Source: RBG-16-64-13 sp963718375 (lineage in GTDB: Bacteria > Actinomycetota > Thermoleophilia > RBG-16-64-13). Taken from it: DNA of 52,408 bases. Positions 1-7,112 of the stretch are shown piece after piece. The notes beneath the pieces are model-generated. The model had not been told where the DNA came from. It was given only the letters and a program-made list of their open reading frames with translations, and ran no database searches. The stretch's first letter is position 1. Each line of letters opens with the position of its first letter. The stretch is from contig CAVQZD010000013.1 in assembly GCA_963718375.1 (NCBI GenBank), positions 1 to 52,408 of the forward strand, in the 5' to 3' direction. Position numbers and translations under genes: made by a program.

Positions 1-474
1 GCCAGACTGCTGCGCATGGGGCTGGTCACGGCCTTGGCGATCGGCATCCACAACTTCCCCGAGGGTCTCGCTACCTTTCTCGCGGCACTGCATGACCCCA
101 GTCTGGGAGTGGCCATCGCTATCGCGATCGCCCTGCACAACATACCCGAGGGCATCAGCGTCTCCGTACCCATCTACTATGCGACCGGCAGCAGAAGAAA
201 GGCCTTCATCTACTCGGGTCTCAGCGGGTTGGCGGAACCGATCGGCGCGCTCGTCGCCTACGGTGTTATCCGCCTCCTTCTCGGGGGGGACACGGCCGTG
301 GTGCCGCCTCAGGTCATGGGTGTGCTCTTCGGCCTGGTGGCGGGCATCATGGTGTATATAAGTCTCGACCAATTGCTTCCCACCAGCCGGGCGTACGGCA
401 AGGGGCATGACAGCGTGATTGGCCTGGTGGCGGGGATGCTGGTGATGGCCCTCAGTCTGCTCTTGATGATGTAG
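1..474 (+). CDS. zupT: ZIP family metal transporter, C-terminal part
   Basis: The reading frame is open from the first base, so the gene starts outside the window. The visible protein has several hydrophobic helices and the two ZIP-family metal-site signatures, HNFPEGLATF near the start and HNIPEGISV about 30 residues later, which in this family line the zinc/iron path across the inner membrane. Length and motifs fit the last four to five helices of a ZupT-type divalent cation importer of about 260 residues. It ends 100 bases before the flx operon and is probably a separate transcription unit, because a strong hairpin follows the stop. Substrate (zinc, iron, manganese) cannot be told from this fragment. 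Confidence 0.9.
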   Translation, partial: ARLLRMGLVTALAIGIHNFPEGLATFLAALHDPSLGVAIAIAIALHNIPEGISVSVPIYYATGSRRKAFIYSGLSGLAEPIGALVAYGVIRLLLGGDTAVVPPQVMGVLFGLVAGIMVYISLDQLLPTSRAYGKGHDSVIGLVAGMLVMALSLLLMM

Positions 475-476
475 TG

Positions 477-499
477 CCCTGGACCCCGGGGGGTCAGGG
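477..499 (+). terminator. hairpin after zupT
   Basis: CCCTGG pairs with the later CAGGG region around a GACCCC/GGGGTC core, giving a compact GC-rich stem just after the zupT stop codon. There is no clear T-tract, so termination efficiency is uncertain. Confidence 0.4.
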
Positions 500-578
500 T
501 CCATGGCCGGTGTTGCCCCTCACCTGGTAAAATCGCCATACTCTGGTTCGTTCTTTCCCTTGTTCCGGAAGGGCTTTG

Positions 579-1064
579 ATGATGGCTGCAAGCGAGCATG
601 CAAACACGCCGGGGGGCGCCGCGACCGCCGCCCCCAGCGGCGCGGCTCCAACCGCCGACCGCCCGGTCAAGATCGTGGGCATCGTCTGCAACTGGTGCAG
701 CTACGCCGGCGCCGACACCGCTGGCGTGGGCCGCTTCAAGCAGCCGGCCAACATGCGTCTGCTGCGCGTGCCCTGCACCGGCCGCATAGACCCGCTCTTC
801 GCCCTCAAAGCCTTTGAGAAGGGTGCCGACGGCGTACTCATCTCGGGCTGCCATCCGGGCGACTGCCACTACAGCGAGGGCAACTACTACGCCCGGCGGC
901 GCTTCGAGCTGCTGGGGCGCATGATCCGTCACCTGGGCATCCCCGAGGAGCGCTTCAAGTGGACCTGGGTGTCGGCCTCGGAGGGGCAGCGCTGGCAGAA
1001 GGTGGTCACCGAGTTCGTGGCCGGGGTCGAGAAGCTGGGCCCGCGCGAAGGTAAGGCCCTTTGA
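579..1064 (+). CDS. flxD: MvhD/FlpD-type iron-sulfur electron-transfer subunit (FlxD-like)
   Basis: Member of the methyl-viologen-reducing hydrogenase delta subunit family, which carries a [2Fe-2S] centre and links a hydrogenase or NADH dehydrogenase module to a heterodisulfide-reductase-type partner in the cytoplasm. Conserved cysteines are visible as VCNWCSY (residues 36-42), VPCTGR (66) and SGCHPGDCHY (91 and 96). A start at ATG 579 or 582 is favoured over the TTG at 576, because GGAAGGG (567-573) then has normal spacing. The first 30 residues are an Ala/Pro-rich extension not typical of the family. It overlaps the next gene by four bases, so the two are translationally coupled. With the next three genes it matches the FlxABCD set, in the order D-C-B-A. 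Confidence 0.85.
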   Translation: MMAASEHANTPGGAATAAPSGAAPTADRPVKIVGIVCNWCSYAGADTAGVGRFKQPANMRLLRVPCTGRIDPLFALKAFEKGADGVLISGCHPGDCHYSEGNYYARRRFELLGRMIRHLGIPEERFKWTWVSASEGQRWQKVVTEFVAGVEKLGPREGKAL

Positions 1065-2038
1065 GCCGGCAAGACCATATCCGCGAGTTCGCCGCCAAGG
1101 CTCTGCAAGAGGGCCGCGTCGACTACTTCATCGGCTGGAAGCAGGGATACAACTCGTCGGAGGTCATCCCGGCCTTCGTGAAAGACCCGGCCGAGGTGGA
1201 CCAACTGGTCTGGAACGAGCTCTGCGCCAACAACCTGGTGACCTTCATCAAACGCAACATGCCCGACCCCGTCGACGCGAAGATAGGCGTCTGCGTCAAG
1301 GGCTGCGACAGCCGCACCCTGGTGGCGCTGCTGCAAGAGAACCTGGTGGACAAAGACAAGCTCTACGTCGTGGGCGTGCCCTGCGACGGCATCATCGACC
1401 GCCGCAAGCTCGAGAAGGAATTCTCTGAAGAGATCGTCCACGTGGCGGTTGACCGCGACAAAGGCAAGGTGGCCGTCACTACCAGGCAAGGAACAGGTAA
1501 AGAATTTGAGCTGAAAGACGTCCTGCTCGTCGCCTGCAGCAACTGCCGCTACCCCAACGCCCTCTACGCGGACGACGTCGCTGGCCCGCTGGTGCCCGAG
1601 CCCGACCGCGACGAGGTCAAACCCGACTGGAGCGCGCTGGAGCAGTACGAGAACCTGCCCGACGAGGCCAAGCAGGCGCTGCTGGAGCGCATCTACGCCA
1701 CCTGCGTGCGCTGCTTCGCCTGCATCCACGTCTGCCCGGTGTGCGTGTGCTGGGACAAGTGTGTCAACCGTTCGCGCCAGCCGGAGCTGGTTGCGCAGAA
1801 GGTGGGCCCCAAGGAGAACCTGCTGTTCCAGATGGTGCACATGTTCCACGTGGCCGGCCGCTGCCCGTCGTGCGGCGCCTGCGACCGCGCCTGCCCGGTG
1901 GAGATACCGCTGGGCCTGCTGCACGCCAAGATGAACAAGGAGCTCTACGACATGTTCGGCTTCGAGCCCGGCACCAGCCTGGAGCAGAAGCCGGTGTTCC
2001 AGCTCTTCGATCTGAACGCCGACCACTTCGGCGACTAG
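1061..2038 (+). CDS. flxC: 4Fe-4S dicluster protein, FlxC-like
   Basis: 325-residue cytoplasmic iron-sulfur protein. The N-terminal two thirds contain cysteine motifs CVKGCDS, GVPCDG and CSNCRYPN resembling F420-hydrogenase/dehydrogenase beta-type domains. The C-terminal third holds two ferredoxin-like cysteine groups, CVRCFACIHVCPVC at about 213-226 and CPSCGACDRACPVEIP at about 267-283, each able to ligate a [4Fe-4S] cluster. In the Flx family this subunit relays electrons between the flavin subunit and the MvhD-like subunit. It starts inside the end of flxD and lies 10 bases before flxB. The assignment to FlxC rather than another HdrA2/SudA-associated ferredoxin rests mainly on context. 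Confidence 0.75.
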   Translation: MSRQDHIREFAAKALQEGRVDYFIGWKQGYNSSEVIPAFVKDPAEVDQLVWNELCANNLVTFIKRNMPDPVDAKIGVCVKGCDSRTLVALLQENLVDKDKLYVVGVPCDGIIDRRKLEKEFSEEIVHVAVDRDKGKVAVTTRQGTGKEFELKDVLLVACSNCRYPNALYADDVAGPLVPEPDRDEVKPDWSALEQYENLPDEAKQALLERIYATCVRCFACIHVCPVCVCWDKCVNRSRQPELVAQKVGPKENLLFQMVHMFHVAGRCPSCGACDRACPVEIPLGLLHAKMNKELYDMFGFEPGTSLEQKPVFQLFDLNADHFGD

Positions 2039-2048
2039 GGGACGCGGA

Positions 2049-3221
2049 ATGTCTATTCAATTCTTGAAAGCTGATGCGCTGCCGGCCTTCCTGGCCGCAT
2101 GTGCCAAAGATGCCCGCGTGATAGCCCCGGTGAAGACGGGCGGGGTGGTGCAGTTCCAGCCCCTGGGCGCGAGCGACGCGGTGGAGCTGGACGTTCTCCT
2201 GGCCAAGCAGTCGCCCAAAGAATGGTTGTTCCCGCAGACCGAGACCTACCTCACCTTCGAGTACGGCAAGGAGACCGCAGCCGGCGAGGGCGGCGCGGAC
2301 GCACCCAAGAGTGGCGCCGACGCACCGGTGCCGACGCCCACCGTCACGCTCGAGACTCAGAACGAAGCCCCGGCCCAGGTGATCTTTGGCTTGCGGCCCT
2401 GCGACGCCCGCGGCCTGGTGCAGATGGACCAGGTGTTCGGCGGCTACGGCGGCTTCTACTACGATCCCCTGTACAACGCGCGCCGGGCGGCAACCACAGT
2501 GGTCGCTGTGGCCTGCGCGAAGCCGCGCAGCACCTGCTTCTGCACCGCGCTGGGCGGCAGCCCGATGGGCACCGAGGGCGTGGACGCCCTCTTCACCCCC
2601 ATCGACGGTGGCTTCGCGGTCGAGGCACTCACGGAGAAGGGCAAGGCTCTGCTGAGCGGCGCCCCCGGCCTCACCGACGCCGACGCACCGCAGACCGCGC
2701 GCGCCGACGAGGTCAAAGCCAAGGCCGAGGCGGCCGTGGACAAACCCTTCAACCTGGAGGGCATCCGCGACAATCTGCATGACAACATCGCCCAGCCGGG
2801 CTGGCACGACCTCTGCATGCGCTGTATCAGTTGCGGCACCTGCACCTACGTGTGCCCGAGCTGCTACTGCTTCAGCATCAACGACGAGATCGTCGAGTCG
2901 AGTGGCGAGCGCTACCGGGTGTGGGACAACTGCTTCAACCCCATGTACACCGAGGAGACCTCCGGGCACAACCCGCGGGCGCAGAAGAGCAACCGCTTCC
3001 GCAACCGCTTCAGCCACAAGTTCTGGTATTACCCCGACAAGTACGACAGCCTGCTCTGCTCGGGCTGCGGCCGCTGCATAGCCAACTGCCCCACGCGCAT
3101 AGATATCCGTGAGGTGCTGACCGTGATGGGCGCGCCGGCAGGCGCGGCAGCTGGGGCGGCCTCAGGCGCGGGCGCCTCGGGCGGCGCCGCCAAGGCCGCG
3201 ACCGACGGGAAGGGGGCCTAG
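2049..3221 (+). CDS. flxB: FlxB-like 4Fe-4S protein (HydB/AsrA-type)
   Basis: 390 residues, similar in layout to the beta subunit of sulfhydrogenase and anaerobic sulfite reductase subunit A. It has an alpha/beta N-terminal domain with FGLRPCDARGL, then two [4Fe-4S] binding groups, CMRCISCGTCTYVCPSC at about 257-273 and CSGCGRCIANCPTRID at about 337-352. Family role: electron relay next to the FAD/NAD(P)H subunit. The last 35 residues are a low-complexity Ala/Gly tail that is not part of the fold. A GACGCGGA Shine-Dalgarno-like stretch precedes ATG 2049. The stop is directly followed by the ATG of flxA with no gap. Confidence 0.75.
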   Translation: MSIQFLKADALPAFLAACAKDARVIAPVKTGGVVQFQPLGASDAVELDVLLAKQSPKEWLFPQTETYLTFEYGKETAAGEGGADAPKSGADAPVPTPTVTLETQNEAPAQVIFGLRPCDARGLVQMDQVFGGYGGFYYDPLYNARRAATTVVAVACAKPRSTCFCTALGGSPMGTEGVDALFTPIDGGFAVEALTEKGKALLSGAPGLTDADAPQTARADEVKAKAEAAVDKPFNLEGIRDNLHDNIAQPGWHDLCMRCISCGTCTYVCPSCYCFSINDEIVESSGERYRVWDNCFNPMYTEETSGHNPRAQKSNRFRNRFSHKFWYYPDKYDSLLCSGCGRCIANCPTRIDIREVLTVMGAPAGAAAGAASGAGASGGAAKAATDGKGA

Positions 3222-4127
3222 ATGGCTACCGACGCCAAGACCCGCCTCGCTGCGGCTGACGTCAAGACCGGGGCCACCACCGCCCGCGCTGGCAAGCTGG
3301 CGGGCAACCCGTACCTGCCCGAGGTCGCTACGGTGGTGGACATCATCCAAGAGACTCCCCTTATCAAGACCTTCCGCATGCAGTTCGACGACCCCGAGGT
3401 GCAGAAGACCTTCAGCTTCCTGCCGGGCCAGGTGGGCCAGTTGGGCATCTTCGGCGTGGGCGAGAGCACCTTTGCCATAACCACCAAGCCCAGCGAGCGG
3501 GACTTCGTCCAGTTCAGCGTCATGAAGGCCGGCGAGGTGACCAAGGCCCTGCACAACCTCAGCGAGGGCGACAAGGTGGGCATCCGCGCCCCCATGGGCT
3601 GCGGCTTCCCGGTACAGGACTGGAAGGGCAAGAAGATCCTCTTCGTCATGGGCGGCATCGGCAGCGCCGCGCTCAAGGCCACCATTGAGTACACCCTGGA
3701 GCACCGCGCCGACTACGCAGGCGTGAGCATCCTCTACGGCGCCACGGCCCCCGAGAACTTCACCTACCAGTACGACATAGACGACTGGCAGAAGCGCAAG
3801 GACATAGACCTCACCCTCACGATCGACAAGGACTGCGAAGGCTGGCAGTGCGACGTGGGCCTGGTGCCGGCGGTCTTGGAGAAGATGAACCCGGACCCCA
3901 AGGACACCATCGCCATCCTCTGCGGCCCGCCGATAATGATCAAGTTCACCCTGATGAGCTTCGAGAAGCTGGGCTTCACCCCGGAGCAGACCTATACGAC
4001 CCTAGAGAAGCGCATGAAGTGCGGTATCGGGATTTGCGGGCGCTGCAACGTAGGGCCCAAGTATGTGTGTGTGGACGGGCCTGTGTTCTCGATGGCGGAG
4101 TTGAACGAGTTGCCGGACGAGTTGTAG
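3222..4127 (+). CDS. flxA: FlxA-like FAD/NAD(P)-binding oxidoreductase
   Basis: 301-residue ferredoxin-NADP reductase-type flavoprotein of the PyrK/HydG group. An FAD beta-barrel occupies about residues 30-125, the Rossmann signature MGGIGSAALKA lies near 143-153, and the C-terminal CGIGICGRC plus a later cysteine (VCVDGP) forms the [2Fe-2S] site of DHOD-electron-transfer-like proteins. It would oxidise NADH and pass electrons to FlxBCD. In described bacteria FlxABCD works with HdrABC in flavin-based electron bifurcation, but no hdrABC lies beside this operon: upstream is zupT, downstream an opposing gene. Last gene of a tightly packed four-gene operon. Confidence 0.85.
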   Translation: MATDAKTRLAAADVKTGATTARAGKLAGNPYLPEVATVVDIIQETPLIKTFRMQFDDPEVQKTFSFLPGQVGQLGIFGVGESTFAITTKPSERDFVQFSVMKAGEVTKALHNLSEGDKVGIRAPMGCGFPVQDWKGKKILFVMGGIGSAALKATIEYTLEHRADYAGVSILYGATAPENFTYQYDIDDWQKRKDIDLTLTIDKDCEGWQCDVGLVPAVLEKMNPDPKDTIAILCGPPIMIKFTLMSFEKLGFTPEQTYTTLEKRMKCGIGICGRCNVGPKYVCVDGPVFSMAELNELPDEL

Positions 4128-4137
4128 GTATGGACGC

Positions 4138-4160
4138 CGGGCGGCGACGAAGCGCGCCCG
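4138..4160. terminator. hairpin between convergent genes
   Basis: CGGGC(G)GCG pairs with CGCGCCCG around an ACGAAG loop, eight base pairs with one bulge, between the end of flxA and the end of the opposing DUF4062 gene. No run of T on either side, so only a plausible terminator. Confidence 0.4.
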
Positions 4161-4175
4161 TTCAGCTTGTTGCGG

Positions 4176-5417
4176 TCAATCGCTGTCGGGCTCAGCTGTG
4201 GTGGGAAGGCCCTGCCTCTCAAGATTACCCAGCACATCGACCGTCGCGACCAGCTTCTTCCTGGTCTTGTCGGATACCTTCGGTCGCTCAGCTAGTCGGG
4301 CAAGGAGCGTTATGGCGCAAGAGAGTTCATCTTCTGTAAGCGCTTCGGCTCGGTCGCGTGCGTTGTCCGCAAGTTGGCCCAAAGGCAGCCAGTAACTGAG
4401 CTTGATGTCCGATGCTGTTTGGAAGACGTAGTCGTCGCTTATGCTTGTCAGAGCCGCGACTGCGGCGGTGCCAACTTCCCAGGCGGGGTGGCGGACGGCA
4501 GGTAGCAGGTCGCGAGAGTCTGCGAGTCCGCGTTCCGCTAGGCTACGGATTATCCCTACCGCTGCTTTGGACACCTCTATCTCGAGATCACTCTCCAGGT
4601 TCATGGCGAAGTGTTTGATTTCTTCGAGGCAATCTGGGCGAGGGTCGGAATCGGCCAGCCAACAGCGGACGCCCTCCACACACATGCGCCTGAGGTGGGG
4701 CGAATGCATCAGATCTTGTGCATAAAGCATTGCCTCACCAATCTGCTTCTCATCTAGTGCGGCACGGGCGCCTGGGTCTGAGTCCATGAGCAACCGGACG
4801 ATGTCATTTTCGGAGTTGAGCGCCTGGTAGATTGTCTGAGTAAGGTGGGACCCGAAGAGCTTGGCAAACTCCAGCGGATCAAGATATGTGTTGAAGCCGC
4901 GATTCTGAGAGCGCAACTCCTGAAAGAAGTCCTGAACAGCGTCATATTGTGCCTTTGCCTCAGCCAATGCAGCGGGGCTCTGGTCGAGCGTCCAACTTGG
5001 CGGCTGTGTCCGTTGGTACACCAGGACGGTCGGGGTGCCTCGTTCCTCGGCAGTCCGAATCGCATCAAGGTACTCCCATTCGGTACCTGACCGATAACCG
5101 GACCCGTCAGGCTTCCGGTATTCGTCACCCAGAGGGGTGCCCATGCGACCCCAGAGGAGAACCACGACCACCTCGCACTCAGACGGTCTTGGCAAGCCTT
5201 GCTCTATGGCTGCTTGAGGGTCGACATTTGCTGTGAGTGGGACAGTGCAATACGGTCCATCCCACGCGACTACTTGCGTCGCTACGCGCCCCCTCAAGGA
5301 GGGTTCGTACATGAGGCTCTGGACCGCTTCATACACGCTCAGTCGCTCTTCGCGCATATCCCCGGGTGAGGCAACAAACACCTTGAACAGAGTCACCTCA
5401 CGCGCATATCTGGCCAC
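4176..5417 (-). CDS. DUF4062-like domain protein
   Basis: 413 residues. The N-terminal 150 residues (FKVFVASPGDMREER, then a hydrophobic VVVVLLWGRMG strand and SGTEWEYLDA) match the DUF4062 fold, a TIR/nucleosidase-like alpha/beta domain that usually caps STAND NTPases and predicted stress or defence effectors. The remaining residues are helical with leucine-rich HEAT-like stretches (VRHPAWEVGTAAVAALTS) and no Walker motifs, so this is a short version without an NTPase. Start: GTG 5417, preceded at five bases by AAGGGGGGA. It is a single gene pointing towards the flx operon. Function unknown; a role in defence is an inference from the family only. Confidence 0.6.
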   Translation of the reverse strand: MARYAREVTLFKVFVASPGDMREERLSVYEAVQSLMYEPSLRGRVATQVVAWDGPYCTVPLTANVDPQAAIEQGLPRPSECEVVVVLLWGRMGTPLGDEYRKPDGSGYRSGTEWEYLDAIRTAEERGTPTVLVYQRTQPPSWTLDQSPAALAEAKAQYDAVQDFFQELRSQNRGFNTYLDPLEFAKLFGSHLTQTIYQALNSENDIVRLLMDSDPGARAALDEKQIGEAMLYAQDLMHSPHLRRMCVEGVRCWLADSDPRPDCLEEIKHFAMNLESDLEIEVSKAAVGIIRSLAERGLADSRDLLPAVRHPAWEVGTAAVAALTSISDDYVFQTASDIKLSYWLPLGQLADNARDRAEALTEDELSCAITLLARLAERPKVSDKTRKKLVATVDVLGNLERQGLPTTAEPDSD

Positions 5418-5589
5418 GGTTCCCCCCTTGAATTGCCGTCGCTAAGCCCAACATTGCCATTGAAGAGGCTATCACGTGATTTCCTCCGTCGGTGGGCTCT
5501 TGGGTCGATGTATGACGTGCTCCGCCTGATACCAAGCGTGTTCTCAAAACCTAATTGGCACTTTCGAGTAGTGTTCTCCACCTTGCATG

Positions 5590-5665
5590 AACCCCCGCAA
5601 AACCTGATAAGGTGAGGCTATCCAGAGAAACGTATTTTTTCTGAACTATCTCTGGCTTGGGGGTT
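5590..5665 (+). promoter_or_regulatory. nested inverted repeats in front of the RiPP operon
   Basis: Outer arms AACCCCC (5590-5596) and GGGGGTT (5659-5665) enclose inner arms CCAGAGA (5622-5628) and TCTCTGG (5649-5655). The right outer arm is the Shine-Dalgarno sequence of the maturase gene starting at 5668. A competing hairpin can form between CAGAGAAA (5623-5630) and TTTTTCTG (5636-5643), which excludes the inner stem. If transcription starts upstream of 5590 this could be a translational or attenuation switch. A weak promoter candidate (TTGCAT 5583, GATAAG 5606) would start inside it, leaving only the inner hairpins. Confidence 0.4.
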
Positions 5666-5667
5666 AG

Positions 5668-6699
5668 ATGAGCGGCATAGCTCCGGGTGATGAGTTCTAC
5701 TTTCAGTGGCACATCACCGAGCGGTGCAACCAACGCTGCAAGCACTGCTACCACGACTCGTATTCGTCCTTGAACGAGTTGTCTCTGCCGCAGCTCAGAG
5801 CGGCGTTTACGCACATGGAAGAGGCACTCAACGTCTGGAACCGCGTCGGCTCGTTCTCTCTTACCGGTGGGGAGCCGTTTATGCGCAGAGACGAGCTATA
5901 TGGTCTCATGAGCGATCTGGACTCGAGTGACGCGGTCGGATACTACGACATCCTCACTAACGGTGCGCTCATCGAAGAGGATGACATTCGGCATCTCGTG
6001 GCGGCCTCCAAACTGCGTCGTGTGCAGCTGTCGCTCGAGGGCGCAAGTGCGCCTGAGAACGATGAGATTAGGGGCGATGCCACATTCGCTACCACCTTGG
6101 CCGCCATCGACAGACTGAAGGCTTCGGACCTCTCGGTGGCAGTGATGACCACGATCACGCGGCGCAACATGCAGTCTCTGCCCGCCATGCTTGATCTGCT
6201 TGCCGATCATGGGGTGGATACGTTTGCGACAGAGCGCTTCATTCCCGAAGGCTCTGGGGTGTCGATGACCGCGGACATGCTTTCGCCTGAAGAAGCCCGT
6301 GACGCCTTCGAAAATGTGCACAGACTCGGTATCGCCGAAAGGCGCCTGCGGGTTCTCATGTATCGTCCGCTTTTCGCCCTGGTGGCCCGGGACGATCCCA
6401 CGGTTGGCGCCATGTGTTCAGTGGGCACCAACGCGCTAACGGTCATGCACGATGGCGCGGTGTACCCTTGCAGAAGGCTGCCGATACCTCTTGGCAACAT
6501 CCTGGAAGATGGTGTTTTCAAGATATGGTACGAGAGCGAGCTTCTCTGGAGCGTGCGGGATCCAGCGAACATCAAGGGGTGTGACGGCTGTGCCTTGGTG
6601 CCGGTGTGCCGAGGGTGTCGGGCCATGGCGTATGCTGCCTCCGGCGACTTTCTTGGGCCTGACCCTCATTGCTGGAGGGACCAGACATGCTGCGACTGA
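5668..6699 (+). CDS. radical SAM/SPASM peptide maturase
   Basis: 343-residue radical SAM enzyme. The SAM-binding [4Fe-4S] motif CNQRCKHC lies at about residues 17-24, followed by SLTGGEPFMRRDE, the GGE motif that contacts SAM. The C-terminal third has SPASM/twitch-type cysteines: one in MCSVG, one in VYPCRR, then GCDGCALVPVCRGC and a last one in DPHCW, enough for auxiliary clusters. Such enzymes install thioether, C-C or similar crosslinks in peptides. The next two genes are a PqqD-like recognition protein and a small Cys-rich peptide, which strongly supports RiPP maturation. GGGGG at 5659-5663 is the ribosome binding site. The stop overlaps the start of the PqqD-like gene. Confidence 0.9.
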   Translation: MSGIAPGDEFYFQWHITERCNQRCKHCYHDSYSSLNELSLPQLRAAFTHMEEALNVWNRVGSFSLTGGEPFMRRDELYGLMSDLDSSDAVGYYDILTNGALIEEDDIRHLVAASKLRRVQLSLEGASAPENDEIRGDATFATTLAAIDRLKASDLSVAVMTTITRRNMQSLPAMLDLLADHGVDTFATERFIPEGSGVSMTADMLSPEEARDAFENVHRLGIAERRLRVLMYRPLFALVARDDPTVGAMCSVGTNALTVMHDGAVYPCRRLPIPLGNILEDGVFKIWYESELLWSVRDPANIKGCDGCALVPVCRGCRAMAYAASGDFLGPDPHCWRDQTCCD

Positions 6700-6950
6700 A
6701 TCCGGCTGTACGGCTGCGCGAAGGACCCGACGGTATGTGGTGGGCCTTCAGAGTGGACACGGGCGATCACTACGAGCTCAACGAGACGGCGTTCAAGCTG
6801 CTGGAGATGCTCGGTCGAGAGGCGATGCGTGGCGAGCTTACATCGGAGTTGGCTGGCGAGTACGGTGTCGAGGTGCAGGAGATCGAAGGGGACGTCGATG
6901 AGGCGCTCAAGCATTGTATGGATGAAGGGCTAGTGAACGAGGAGGGATGA
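6687..6950 (+). CDS. PqqD-family RiPP recognition element
   Basis: 87 residues with the PqqD/RRE fold pattern: LNPAVRLREG, a beta-hairpin GMWWAFRVDTGDHYELNETAFKLL, then a helical part ending in a winged-helix-like DVDEALKHCMDEGLV. The ELNETA stretch is diagnostic of PqqD-like proteins, which bind the leader peptide of a RiPP precursor and present it to the modifying enzyme. The ATG at 6687 overlaps the end of the radical SAM gene and is preferred over an in-frame TTG at 6669. It is followed four bases later by the precursor gene, so enzyme, recognition protein and substrate are encoded in one run. Confidence 0.85.
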   Translation: MLRLNPAVRLREGPDGMWWAFRVDTGDHYELNETAFKLLEMLGREAMRGELTSELAGEYGVEVQEIEGDVDEALKHCMDEGLVNEEG

Positions 6951-6953
6951 ACG

Positions 6954-7094
6954 ATGGCTGAGAAGAAGGCGAAGACCTACCAGAAGCCAGAGATAAGGAA
7001 GCAGAGCAAGATGGAATTCCCGATGCGAGGCATCGAGGTGGATGGCAAGGGACTCGCCTGCAGACAGTGTTCCTCCTGTCACGGCTGTCGGTAG
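6954..7094 (+). CDS. Cys-rich RiPP precursor peptide
   Basis: A 46-residue ORF with an excellent ribosome binding site (GGAGGG, 6941-6946, seven bases before ATG). The N-terminal half is a Lys-rich leader beginning MAEKKAKTYQKPEI. It contains YxxPx(I), the motif that lasso and related precursors use to bind a PqqD-like recognition element. The C-terminus is CRQCSSCHGCR, with cysteines 36, 39, 42 and 45 spaced by exactly two residues. Position directly after the radical SAM and PqqD-like genes makes this the likely substrate. Possible products include thioether- or C-C-crosslinked peptides, or a metal or Fe-S binding peptide. I do not recognise the family. No leader-cleaving peptidase is obvious nearby unless the following MBL-fold protein does it. 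Confidence 0.8.
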   Translation: MAEKKAKTYQKPEIRKQSKMEFPMRGIEVDGKGLACRQCSSCHGCR

Positions 7095-7112
7095 CAGAAG
7101 AACGGGGGAGGG

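Noticed and set aside
929..2026. Long antiparallel ORF opposite flxC
   Set aside because: High-GC shadow ORF; composition is His/Leu/Val-biased mirror of the real gene and has no domain.
1764..3017. 417-residue minus-strand ORF opposite flxB
   Set aside because: Shadow of the FlxC/FlxB coding frames; no start signal and no recognisable fold.
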